A DNA stretch of 64,000 nt from Theobroma cacao (taxonomy: Eukaryota > Streptophyta > Magnoliopsida > Malvales > Malvaceae): assembly GCF_000208745.1 (NCBI RefSeq), contig NC_030851.1, forward strand, positions 38,915,820-38,979,819, read 5' to 3'. Position numbers and translations under genes: made by a program. How positions within the stretch are numbered: position 1 is the stretch's first letter; each line of letters begins with the position of its first letter. This document shows, piece by piece, positions 34,426 through 46,790 of this stretch. Under the pieces are notes generated by a model. The model was not told where the DNA came from and did no database searches. It was given only the letters and a program-made list of their open reading frames with translations.

Positions 34426-37245
34426 TCATAACCTCTGAGGAAGTAAGCCAGATTTGATCATCCAAGCAAGCATTTTATAAACTGAAATGAGGTCACCACA
34501 CTGATGGTAAGCATTGAGCAATACTTCACAAATTTCATGATCTGGAGAAATGCCATAAGATAACATCATACAGAAAAAATGTTGTGCCTCAGTTATCAAA
34601 CACCTTTTGCACAATCTATTGATAACTGCACTATAATCTCTCACCGAAATTTCAAAGCCCTTTTCCACCATTTGGCAGAAGAACATGAATGCACGGTGCA
34701 CATCACCCTTCACACAATGTGCTTTGATTATAGTGGTGTAAGCAACTTTGGTCAAATTGACATTTTGTTCTAGAAGAGAAATCAGAAGCTTATCAGCATC
34801 CTTAAGGTTACCATATACACAGAGACAATTTATGAGAATATTATATGTGACAGGTGTGGGCTCAAGATTATTCAGCAACATCTCATTCACTAACTTAAAA
34901 GCCTTTTTAATGTTTTGAGCTTTGCAGAAACACTGGATGATGGTATTATATGTTACTTGATCCAGGTTTAAACCCTTATCACACATACTGTGAAGTAATT
35001 GGACAGCTTCTTGCAACTTCCGCTGTTTACATAGTGCTTTGATAAATACAGTGTAAGTGACATGAGTTGGAACAATACATTTTGCATCCATCTCTTGAAG
35101 CAACTCTAGGATGCAGTGCATATTTCCATCTTCACAATATGCATTCATAAGAGTGGTGTATGTCACAGCAGTTGGCTCTGAGCCATGAAGCCTGATAGTG
35201 TCCATGAATCTTCTTGCCTCAGGAAAGTTTCTTCTTTTGCAGAACCCATGAATGAGAGAATTAAAAGTGACAACAGTAGGAGTAATCCCTCTTCTAGTTA
35301 TTAGTTTATATAACTCTACAGCCTCTTCAACATTACCATCCCTTACATACCCATCAATCATAATATTATACAGAACAATATCCTGCACCCAGTTATTCAT
35401 TATCAAAGAATCAAAATACCTTCTTGCCTCCAATATCATCCCCTTCTCACATAGACTCAACAGAATGGCCCCACTTGAAATTGAATTTGGCGAAATTCTC
35501 TTTAAGCACATTTCTTTGTATAGATGAAGAGCCCTTTGCACTTCTCCTTGCTTGCAGAGCCCATGAATAAGGATGGAATATGTTACATGATCCGGTTCCA
35601 AGCCATTAGCTTCCATCTCATACAGCAACACCAGTGCCTCATCAACCTGTCCACTCTTACACAAACTGCTGAGTAATACACTGTATGAGAAGACACTCAA
35701 CTGAAAACCACGTGAAAGCATCTCCTGCCGCAACTTTAATCCTTCCTCGACATTCCCAGTCTGGCAATGGCCACATATGAGTATCGTATATGTAACAAGA
35801 TCTGGATTCAACCCTCTATTTAACATACTTTGAATAACCTTCCAAGCCCCATTCATCAGACCAAGTAGATGGTACCCTTTGGTGAGAATATTATATGTCA
35901 CAATATCAGGCTCTAACCCATGCTTCTCCATGTCATTTGTGAATTCTAATGCTTCCTCCATGGAACCAGCTATACATAGTCCATGAATAAGAATATTGTA
36001 ACTGTATGCATCAGGAACTAGTCCAAACTTAAGCATCATGCAAAAAAATGATTTTGCAACATCAGCAAAACCTAATTTGCAATATCTTGACATTATTGTG
36101 TTGAACGAAACAACAGAAGGCCCAAGCGTCTTTGCTTCAATTTCTCGCAGGAATGTAACAGCATCCTGTACCTTGGATTGCCCACAAAGGCCATCTATGA
36201 TTATCGAATTAGTTTGCTTGCTCTGGGTAGTTCCAGTAGCTTTGATTTCATTATACACATCCCACATCATATCAGTATGCCTCAAGTTGTATAAAAGACT
36301 ATTATAGGTCAGTATTGAAGCATGCAACTTCAGGTCCTTCATCTTTGCAATAACATAGAGAGCATCATGAACCATCTCAGATCTTGAATAAGCAAAAGCC
36401 AACATATCCCATACCAAACTGTTCTTGTCCCAGTCCCTAAAGCCATTCAAAAGGAGCTCACAAAGTGAAGGAGCAGAACCAGAGCCTATCAGAAATCACA
36501 CAAAATCTATAAACAAAAAAATGAGCAGCATTTCAAATCTTTGGCCAAAAAAAAAGGAAAAACTTTTTAGCTAAAAATCATTTGGGTAATCATCTGGGAT
36601 CACGATTACTACACCCAGATGTAAAGCAAGGCTAGTTTGACATAAATGCCATTTGCAACAACTAACAGTACATATCACTAATTAAAAATGCTAGGAAATG
36701 TACAATGATTTTTCTATGAATAGAAACCAAAATAACAAAAAAAATGAAAAAAAATTTCTAGTGAAACGCACCATAGAGTTTAAAAAAATCAATACCCCAA
36801 AAACAATACCTTCCTCTTTTAACATTTGCACCAAAAAAAACCGCAACTCCTTGAGCCGCCTCTGTCCCGCCAAAACATGGGCCACAACGAACAGTGAGAA
36901 CCTTGAATGCCGGAACCTATACTCATTCCTCATAAAATCAAAGAAAACCACTGCAAAATCAGGGCTTTCAACTCTCAGACAATTTATAATTTTATCAACC
37001 TGTAACTGATTCAAACTCAAAACCATGTTCCTAAAATAATCCCCAGCTAAAAACCTCCTAAAACCCAATTTTTTCAACCCAGAAAGGATCTCAAAAACAG
37101 GGTCTTTAGGGGGCTGGAAAATATAGGGTTCCTCTTCTACGAGATTGGCAACGGAGACTGAAGGTCTGAAGAAGATTATGGAAGAAAGGGGGGAGAGACT
37201 GTGAGGTTTTGCCAGGAAACTGAAGGGTTTCCATTTATTGAGCAT
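34426..37245 (-). CDS. P-class pentatricopeptide repeat protein, probably organellar
   Basis: RNA-binding PPR protein of 831 residues, expected to stabilise, process or help translate a specific organellar transcript. Two exons: 36810-37245 and 34426-36485, joined in phase at the Gly of KEEG. The N-terminus MLNKWKPFSFLAKPHSLSPL is basic and Ser-rich without early acidic residues, consistent with a mitochondrial presequence. The second exon holds about 19 repeats of about 35 residues, all P-type (for example VTYNILINCLC, VTYTVFIKALC, VTFNSLIHGFC), with no E, DYW or SMR domain. One repeat near the start (LTYNSLLYNLR) is shorter than the rest. An intron near the 5' end is unusual for PPR genes, which are mostly intronless. 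It resembles Arabidopsis At1g13630 by position in the neighbourhood; the target RNA is unknown. Confidence 0.92.
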
Positions 37246-37254
37246 GGAAAATCA

Positions 37255-37380
37255 GGGTTTAGGGTTTTAGGGTGTCACCTTTTAGAAATGGTGATAACTA
37301 TTCAGTAGGGGTTTGCTCTGAGAGAAAGTGGGAGAGAGGGTTCCAAATTGAGAGTACAGGGTTTTAGGGTTTAAGAGAGC
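37255..37380 (-). promoter_or_regulatory. Telo-box-like motifs in the PPR 5' region
   Basis: On the PPR sense strand the sequence just before the ATG contains AAACCCTAAA-type motifs twice (plus-strand TTTAGGGTTTTAGGG near 37257-37272 and GGGTTTTAGGGTTTAAG near 37362). Telo boxes are frequent near starts of plant genes for translation and organelle gene expression. Confidence 0.5.
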
Positions 37381-39905
37381 CGTTAGTTAGTTTCCCGGCA
37401 ATTTCAAAGACCTCCGAGAGAAAGAGAGGGTTTAGCTTATAGACGGATAGGCAAACGGGGAAGATGACTCATTTCTCCCGTGGAAGTTCGTTCATAAATA
37501 GAAACGGCGTCACTTTGGTTGAAACTGCAGATTCTGACAGGTAAATGGGCACTTTTGATTTTTAACCATTTTTTAGTTTCCACAAACCTTTCTTTTTAAA
37601 AATAACTTTCATACATTTTCGCTTTATTATCTTACAATTTAATATAATTATTAGATTTTATTTTATTTATGTATGGTAATTTCAATTTTTAATATTTGAT
37701 CAATTTTTAACTAAATCAATAAAAAATCGAACAAATAATATATTAATAAAATATTATATATATTATTTTTAATACTTTTTCTTATTCCTCTTAAAAAATT
37801 CTTTTTCTTTCTATTTATATATGTGTGGGGGCATGTGTGTATATATATATATATAATTATTTTTCAATTTTGATATAATTGCTCAAGTGGATAAAGTAGT
37901 TCAATCTTCATTTGATTTGATAATTCCTCACAATATTGGTTCGGTTTGATTTTTCATTCAACAATTTTGATTTTTTTGGTTTTTGAATTTTTAACATCGA
38001 ATCAATTGGATCAACCATTTGCACATTTTTAATCATACACGTAAAATTTTAAGATATAATTATTCTTTTGACATCAATCATAACAATCCATTTTTTATTA
38101 AAAACATAATATTTTCAATTGATTTGAATATTAATATAAAATTGATTTAAAATTTTAAATACATATATAAAAAACTTGTTATATTTAATTGTTGATTTAT
38201 TGAAATATTAATTATACCAAAAATAATATGACCTAACAAGTTGTCATTTAAAAATTTAAAGATTCAATTTGGGGAAAAAATGATTTAATGGCCAAGCCAA
38301 GCATCATGATAATGTATTTGTTAGTTGGAGGGAAGCAAGTAGAAACAGAATAAGAGGTGATGCCTAAAGTAGAAAAGATTTTTGGACCCCAAATACAAGA
38401 TAGAAAACACAAATCTTACAACCCACTACCATAATTCCATCAACTATCTTATATTTTATGAACAAGAGGCTGCCTCATGCAATGGCAAAATACCCTAAGT
38501 TTGGTTTAACACTCAATTTCCAATTATAGAATTTTTCATTAAAATTTTTTATTCTGCAAACCAAAGCAAACATGAATGGGTTTTGAATTTCCTGACAAGC
38601 AAATTAAAAGCACCTTTTCATCTTGCTTTAATTTGTAAATTCTTCCAAAAGTCTTTGCAAAGATGAATGGTAGAGCAGCTGACAACATTCTGTCTTGTTT
38701 ATGTTTTACTCCTTTTCTTGTCTTGGTTTGGTCCCTTTGCTCTTTAAATTTGCCTGACTGCAAAGACAGAGATTGATAATGGGAAGATTAGCTAATCCAT
38801 GTGGAGAGGGGCCATGAACTGATCAGAATTCAACTCGTGTAACTTTCTGTTTGTACCCCAAATTCAATGCTAAGTAGCAACAGCACATGACTGTCCTAGG
38901 TACACATTGAGCATTCATGATACTTAGTTCAGCATTTGGTTCAATAATACATGTATGCATCCTCTGCTCAAAGAATGGGGTTCAAATCTCTCAATGTGTT
39001 CGAATAGTCAAAGGGTGTATTTAAAACCTCGAGGGATACAGAATTTTTGTGGGTAGAGAGTAAGGAGAAAGACTGTGTCAAAGAATGATGGATGAGATTT
39101 CTTTGTCTATGCAGGCCAGAGGTTTGCCTCAAACCTTTTAGGACTCAGGAGTGCAAGTTAAGAATAATTTGAGTTTGGACCCATTCCTCTTGCATTGAGA
39201 AAAACACTGCAACTAAAAGGCTATTAAATCATTAGAATATATTGAGGCATGCCATAACCATTGCACCTAAAATTGACCCTTTACAATAAACTTAACTATT
39301 ATATGCAGTTTTCACCTTCACTAGTTTTTCTTTTTGCCTTCTCAATTTCTAAAGGAGAGACTGCAAAGCTATATGAATATTTGAAGTATGAACCTGTTTA
39401 AGGATTATATATTCCCCTTCATATCAGACTGGCCAACTGGAAATGATGATTAGTATATTAGCGTAGGAATAATATAAACATATAAAATTTTCAGCAGCAT
39501 TTGTCATCATCTTCATATTAGGCTGGTAATCTAACAAATTAATGATAGATCCAAATCACTAAATATCGGTCCCCTACTTTCAGATATGGATTAAGCCACC
39601 AGACACATGTATGATATATGCAGACATTTAAAGCAGGTGCTGACTTCTATCTGATATAAATTATGCCTGTAATTTGGATTAAGCCAATGATCAGTTTAGC
39701 TTAGAGATCTAATTCAATAACATATAGAATAATATTCATAAACATCATTCATTTTGATGAGATAACATATATAGAATATATATCCAAATTTCAACCTACT
39801 GTTATTGGTTTTGCTTACAAAATAAGGAGGAAAAAGAAAAGATGGTAATTCATAATGAAATACACATTTCACCAACTTAGGTATGGTAGCTTTTGCATTC
39901 CCTCC
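37381..39905. other. Intergenic region between divergent PPR and DNA glycosylase genes
   Basis: Shared upstream region of two divergently transcribed genes. 37560-38280 is strongly AT-rich with short TA runs; 38300-39900 is unique. No coding region seen. Confidence 0.4.
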
Positions 39906-39910
39906 CACAA

Positions 39911-39920
39911 TATATATAAA
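39911..39920 (+). promoter_or_regulatory. Putative TATA box of the DNA glycosylase gene
   Basis: TATATATAAA directly followed by ACCCTAAAC, 75 bases before the first ATG at 39995. Confidence 0.6.
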
Positions 39921-39994
39921 ACCCTAAACTTTTATCAAACTCAAAAAGCTCACCTTTACATCTACCCATATCGAAGACAAAAGGCAAGAACTCC

Positions 39995-42666
39995 ATGATT
40001 TTCTCAAGCATGTCTAAAGCTAATGTCAGGAGACATATTCTGGAGAAGAACAGAAGTCCTAAAGAAAAAGAGAAGCCAGCACAAAGTGTGCTGTCCAAAC
40101 ACTTGAAGAAAATCTACCCAATTGGACTTCAAAGGAGCACTTCATCATTATCACTATCATCCTTATCATTGTCTTTGTCACAGAACTCGAATGACTCCTC
40201 TCTTACAGATCATTCTAGCACCCCTCTGGAGCAGAAGATTTCATTAGCACTCAGCTTGATTGCTCCCCATCATGAAAGAAGAGAATTCGTCGTCCCGGTT
40301 GTTAAAAGTGTCCAGCATCATCATCATCAGCAGCAGCAACAACCAAGTCAGGATCCTGGTAGTGGAGAACTCAGGAGGTGCAACTGGGTTACAAAGAATA
40401 GTGGTAAGTGTGTTTTAGAAATGCTTTTACTTTCTTCTCATTTTGCACATGATATATGAATTGTTTAAGCACAGCACAGAAAACCTGTATAGGAACACCT
40501 TCTAAATGCTTTCATAGAATCTTAATCAGGCAGTGAATAATTGGATTCAGCATATTGAAGGAAACACTAAACTGTAAAGTCCAATAAATTTCTGCAGACT
40601 GCAGCTTAACAGTTAATTAGGTGGCCTTGAGGTCAAATGTAGAGAAAATTTTCCAAGCCCCGAGATTCGATTAGACACATCCAGAAATAGCAAATAGCAT
40701 ATGATCACCTGTTTATCTGATATTTAGCTAGTGCAGCTCCATCAAGGACATGGGTAATTGCAAAAATAGGAGGAACTACTGAATACTATGAGATAAAAGA
40801 AAGAAATGTTATACAACTGTGAAATGGAAACATCAAATAAATGTAAACAAAAAAGAAGGTAGCATTGTATTGGTTTCAATTATTTTAAGATTCTCTCCGA
40901 TGGAATCATCGTCAGATTTCATACCAAAGTCTGACTGTTAATAATGGTCATTAATATTCATTGTGAAGAAGCATCTCAACCACTTGGTTTATAGCAAGTC
41001 TTGGATCTTTTTGTCTTCCTGAATTAATTTTTAGCAGGTCCAAGATCCAAATGCAATCAAAATTTCTTCAACCCCATTTAAACAACAAACCAACCAGCAT
41101 TTCAGAATTAATGGGTTGGATACTTGTTGTTTGCCTCTTTCTTCTTTTGGTACAAGTTTTTGGCTCTTTCTTGTCACCATCTTCACCACAGCAACTAATA
41201 TACCTTATCTACATACCTGTACTGATTCTTATAGCAGTTGTTCATCTTCACAAAGATATCAAAATGACATCATACCAGCTTCAAATTCTGTCATTTCTCT
41301 TTGCAAACATCTCTACTAATAAATTGGAAAACACACATAAAATTTTAAATTCAAATGAGATAATCAGGTATCAGTATCACCCTTTACATTGTACAAGTAC
41401 AGTGTTTTGAGTGGTTGCTTTAGAGCTAAATCTTTGACATTGCCTCCGGTGGTTAAGCTGTGAAATTGTGCATCTACATGCACATTAACCTGATAAGATA
41501 GAACAACCGCAATAGTCAGGCAACTATAATCAACAAGAAACTTCCCTTAATTACCTATCATTATCTAGCAGTTGAGAGTTACGTATAAATTCAAAAGGCC
41601 AAGATGTTTATTAGTCTATATTCTATGTGTATGTATGGATATCGTCACAGTACTTATTCTTTGACTTGGTCATTGTTACGGTAACTCTTGATTCCTGAAA
41701 CATCCCATCTTAAGAAATAGCCATGAATTATTATGATATGCATATAAAGAACCGGCCAAAAAAAAATAAAGTAAAACAAAGAAAAGAACATGGGAAGAGG
41801 CTGTTGATGACTTGATGGCTAAGAAACTAATGAAAAGTTTTGATACAGATAAAGTATACGTATCATTTCATGACGAGCAGTGGGGGGTTCCTGTTTATGA
41901 TGACAAGTAAGTTGTTCGAATTCATTAACATAAGTACTTATCGAATTTATTGACATCCTCAAGTTATAAGTAATCAAAACAGCCAATTGTTCGAGCTGCT
42001 TGCATTGTCTGGTATGCTGATGGACTACAATTGGACAGAGATTTTGAAAAGAAAGGAACTATACAGGTACAGTCTTCAATTTGCAAGTGCATGGATTATC
42101 TAAAAAGTTTGATGAACATTGAGCTGAAGCTTGCAGTTTTGGTTGATAATACAGAGAAGCCTTCTCTGGCTTTGATCCTGAGATTGTTGCTAAAATGGGG
42201 GACAAAGAAATCAATGAGATATCATCAGACAAAGCCATCATGTTGGCAGAGAGCAGAGTGAGGTGCATAGTAGACAATGCTAAATGCATACTGAAGGCAA
42301 GTTTTAAAATGTCTGATTACTTTTTTGGGGTGTTCTTTACATTTACATACATTTGATTGCTCAACGGACTTGTTTATCCAAATACAGATTGTGAGGGAAT
42401 ATGGATCATTCAGCAGCTTCATGTGGGGTTACGTGAATTACAAACCAACCATCAACAGATACAAATACCCTAGAAATGTTCCCCTCAGAACTCCAAAAGC
42501 AGAAGCCATTAGCAGGGATTTACTGAAGCGTGGATTTCGGTTTGTTGGCCCTGTGATTGTGTGCTCATTCATGCAAGCAGCAGGATTGACAATTGATCAT
42601 CTGGTTGATTGTTTCAGATACAGTGAATGTGTAGGCCTTGCTGAAAGACCTTGGAGGCACATTTAA
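39995..42666 (+). CDS. TAG-family DNA-3-methyladenine glycosylase-like protein
   Basis: Helix-hairpin-helix DNA glycosylase of the bacterial Tag family, base excision repair of alkylated DNA, probably nuclear. Exons 39995-40403, 41849-41906, 41983-42066, 42155-42296, 42388-42666 give 323 residues in frame. An in-frame Met at 40010 (MSKANVRRHILEKN) may be the true start. Residues 1 to about 125 are a Ser-, His- and Gln-rich plant extension. The Tag domain starts RRCNWVTKNS and continues FHDEQWGVPVYDD, LFELLALSGMLMDYNWTEIL, and RGFRFVGPVIVCSFMQAAGL. Zn ligands known from E. coli Tag can be matched: Cys of RRCNW, His of FHDEQW, then His and Cys of IDHLVDC. The E. coli Glu38 position appears to be Ser. 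Intron 4 (42297-42387) uses a GC donor (CTGAAG|GCAAGT). Position next to PI4K gamma and PPR matches At1g13635. Confidence 0.92.
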
Positions 42667-45600
42667 CATCTCTATACTAACTCCTAAACTCCCTTTTCCC
42701 TCCTTTTTTGTATTGAACAAAACCTAAGCTCTTGATGTGTATAGTCATAAGGAGCATCTATGAAGATGGCTATGAAACTTTTTTGCATATGAAGTGAAAC
42801 AGTAGCCTCGGGTTGTTTATCCAGTAGATATATGTGAATTTGAGATCTATTTCTTGGGTTGGCAGAATGTAGATTGAAAATACCATCCTTCATTCTTCAG
42901 TCTGTTTACTTTATGGCAGCAATATGCAGTTTTTTCTTCTCCCCACCAAATGAAAACAAAATATGGTGTTGTCAAGCATATTAGATTTATGAGTGTGCTT
43001 TGGATGATGATGATTATGGAGTTGATGTCCTAACGACAACAATAGAATAATTGCAGAAGGTTTACTTGCTAATCCTGTTCCTGTCCATATTAGCAAGCTA
43101 TCGAAGGCTGTCAACTGTTTCATCGGTAGTTACAAGGGTTAGGTAAATGGGAAGATGTTCATATGGGGAGCCAATCATTAGGATCAAACACCAGAATTTA
43201 CTTTTATTTTATTGATTTGAACACTTTATAGTACTAATAAACAAATGTTTATCAGTACCCGTGTCTCCGTCAGTCAAAGAGTGGGAAGAACGCAAGTCAA
43301 CAACCCACCTTCACGTAGAGATAGTCCAACTGGTTTCAGGATTACACTCTTCAGGAAAACAACTGAAAGGCCCAATACTATTTAGAGAAGGCCTGTAGAC
43401 TTCATGGATTTCCCTGCTACCTTGCAGCTATCAGTTATTTTCATTCTCAGCTGGGAAAAGAAAACATCTGTGTTGACATTGATGTCATCATATCATTTTG
43501 AGTTGAAGAATTCATAAACCTTGAGCTCAAAGTCTAGAGGGTTTAGTACTTTCTATATAATTGGCCATCAGCAACCTTGATGAACGAGGAATGCAGCATA
43601 TGGGCTAGTCATCCTGTGCCAAATGCAGCTGGCCACAAGAACATTTGGATTAGGCCATGGTTCGCAAAGCTGGATGTTGGATTGGATATATCACATTGCT
43701 AACATTAATGGGTCAATCATGGATTAATAAGTTTGGTAATGGAGAAACTCTTTACAATCAAATGATCTTATTCCTAGAGAAATATGACTCATGGAAAACC
43801 GGCCCAACTGTTGCATAGATTACAGCAACAAAGGATTATCAACTGACGTACGTACTGCCATGTAAGAACTTAAAGGAACATGCTGATCTCAATCATGCAC
43901 CTCACCAACAAATGCTGCTGCAGCCTCAAACTCGTCAGACACGATGTCCCGTTGCTGATATAACGTTGCTCTCAAAACCCCTCTTGAACTAGACACAGAT
44001 CCCATGATAACACTAATTTGTTATAACGTCCATTTCTTGACACTATCATCTCCCAATCTCTTTATGAAAACTATGATTACAGCACTTTTCTCCAAACTTG
44101 ATATCTATCAACCGTGTCTTTTAAGAGCCATCTGTGCTCACATAGTGTGTTGAATTCATCCTTATCTTGATGAATGAAATACTTCACCTAATCCACGTAT
44201 GACAAATATCCTTCCATGATTTCCGCTCTTGGTTTTTGAAATTGAACGATGTATTGTCCACTACTTCCCATAACCTGACAGGCCTGAACTATTTGCCGCA
44301 TGAGGGTATTTTCACTGGAAAACTCAGATATATCAGAAATTTGTTCCAGCTTTTGCTCTCCATGTGTGGGCACACCTGCTGACCTTGAAAAATGGTTTCA
44401 GTTGTTTCTTGGCGGAGGCAAAAGACATGTATTGTTGGCAAGATCACAAAAGTGAGAGCACAAACAAGGATCATTGAAGCCTTTTTCTCCACATGCTCAA
44501 CTGTTCTCTAAAGTCCTGAATAATGATATCTCCACCAAATGTAACTATCATTTTGCTTCAAGGATATTAGGGGACAAACAAGATAAGGCCCCACTCCCCT
44601 CCAGGCCTCCACTTTTTGCCTACCTCTGCTTCTCTTTGATGATTTATCATTTTATCTTGAACTACAATCAATGTAAAGAATACCAAGCTGGACCCTCACT
44701 CTGCAAAGACAAATGGCAGCAAGAGATGACCAAGAAGAACCAGGTAAGAGATCAGGGTGCCACGTCTAAACTGTCAGACAACAGTTTTTAAGTTATTAAT
44801 TAATTTCTTAACCCTTCAGTCTCATGTTATAAATAACTTCTGGTCAAAATAAGCAGCTTCCATGATTAAAATCTTAGGTGGAGAGGCCTAGTCTGCTAGC
44901 AACTACCAAGAACTTGTCTAAACCCTGATGTTTATCCTGAATCAGATAAAGTTCGGTTTGTGCACGTGATTGTGACCTGGGTGATGTTGACCTATAAAAC
45001 CCACAAGGATCCCAACAACAGCCACCCATCTGCAAGCAACTTGGTGAGCAGAATGCTAACACATGGCAAGAAATGTTCATCTTGGCTGGCTGCTACACAT
45101 TCCAACAGGCAATGATGATTTTGTGTACTTCCACCGCTTATTTCTTAACAAAAAGCTCTAAACCTTAGTAGACTAATTATAACACTAGTATAGCAGAATC
45201 CCAGCCATGGAAAGCCCGGTATAATGTAATTCTGCTATACATTCCAGTTAGATTTAGCTGATAATTAATATCCCTATTCTTTAGTAAGAATTTATTGGAA
45301 ATATTTAATTGAGCAGTTGATCCTATTCCTTCATGCATTAATGAGATTAATTCATTAACTATAAATACATTTGATATGAGTTTATATTAGATGCACAACT
45401 ATGTATAAGTTCTATAAGTTATGGATCAATAAAAAATCGAAAATGATTTATCTCTTTAAATATAGATATACTTTTCATCTCTCAATATCCTTGGGACATG
45501 ACCAAAAGTGAAAGAAAAGCCATGTCCCAAGTGTAGCAAAACTCCCAAAACAGGGATCCACAGGAAAAGCTCCAAGTTGTTGTCAGGTGTGGACAAAGAA

Positions 45601-46790
45601 AAGAAAGAAAGGCATAGGGCATGGCAATTGGCAACTAGAGAGGATAGACCCCGCCCAAGGCGTTGAAAGGGCATCATCATCTTCAATTCCTGATCGTGCA
45701 TTCCGTTCCATTCCAATTGCTAAATGGGACCCCAACATGTGATGTTCCTTTGTTGGTTACTAATAATCTTTCTTTGCTTTCAATGTCAGCATCGACAATA
45801 TTTCCATATGTAATCCTATTCTCCCCCCCATCGACTCGATTGTTGATTTGAAACCCATCTCTCCTTTGTCTCAATCTGAAGCTTTCAGCTTTTGGGTTCC
45901 AATTCTACATTTAAATTTTTTAATATTAATTTATGAACATAATTTTTTAAAAAAGTAAATTCCAACTTAACCCTTTAAACATGAGATATATGCATATAAA
46001 ACTGAATCCAATGATCGAAGAAGACGGGTAATTGATTTGGAAAAACTTTCATAGGTTGCCCTGAGGTAGCAAAACTTGTCCTTTCCAATACAAAATGGTC
46101 AAAAGAAAACCAAAAAAAATGTTAGCAGTAGCCAATAGTAATAGTACTAAAGATGATACCATCAGACGGCGGGGACAAAATAATAAATCTGTGGATGCCA
46201 GCCAAGGTGTTTTGGGAACAAAGAGAAGACGTCACGAATTTATCATCAGCAAAGAAAAATCTGATTTAGGTACATCGTGGCATTGGTTTCGAAAGTGGGA
46301 TACAGAGAGCAACATGGGCATATGCCTTCTTTGGGACATATGAACCCTTTTTTTATTCAATATCCAACATGAAGTAATCACCACAAATGAACCCATGGCA
46401 GATGCTCAAAAAGAACTGGAAGGCTAGCTTTCAAGAACACAGAGATCGAAATGTCCCTATTTACATAAATATTTCTCTCTTTTTTTAAGACCCCAATCTA
46501 CAAATTATTTATCAAACAGAGTCCATTCGGAGGTGAAAGAAAAGAAGAAGAAAAAAAAACAAACAAAATCAAAGATAAAAGCTTAAAGAAGAAATACAAC
46601 CAATTCTACTCACTTCTCCACTTAGCTGACGCCAAGAATATTTACAGCGATTCCTCCTACAACGTTCCCGGGGAAAACCCATATACTGAATCTATCCTAA
46701 CAATCCTTCATCCCAAGTCCCAACAAACCTACTAAGTCTTATTTCGTCTTCAGTCAACTCCCTGGTATCGATATTACTGGCACCTCAATC
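42667..46790. other. Intergenic region between convergent DNA glycosylase and PI4K gamma genes
   Basis: Mostly unique sequence. Short open frames occur on both strands, for example minus 44188-44373 (protein-like but unrecognised) and plus 46095-46343 (basic, unrecognised). A promoter-like arrangement is seen at about 44960-45000, with CACGTG then CCTATAAAACCC, but it is followed only by very short open frames. No supported gene. Confidence 0.4.

Noticed and set aside
38941..39000. GGGGTTCAAATCTCTC resembling a tRNA T-loop.
   Set aside because: No matching acceptor stem, D arm or anticodon arm around it.
41051..41410. 119-codon hydrophobic open frame in the first intron of the DNA glycosylase gene.
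   Set aside because: No promoter, no recognisable family; hydrophobicity is expected from T-rich intron sequence.
45060..45105. Resemblance of GGCAAG...TCATCTTGGCTG to a miR169 complementary site.
   Set aside because: The pieces are separated by an insertion and no hairpin partner or NF-YA gene is nearby.
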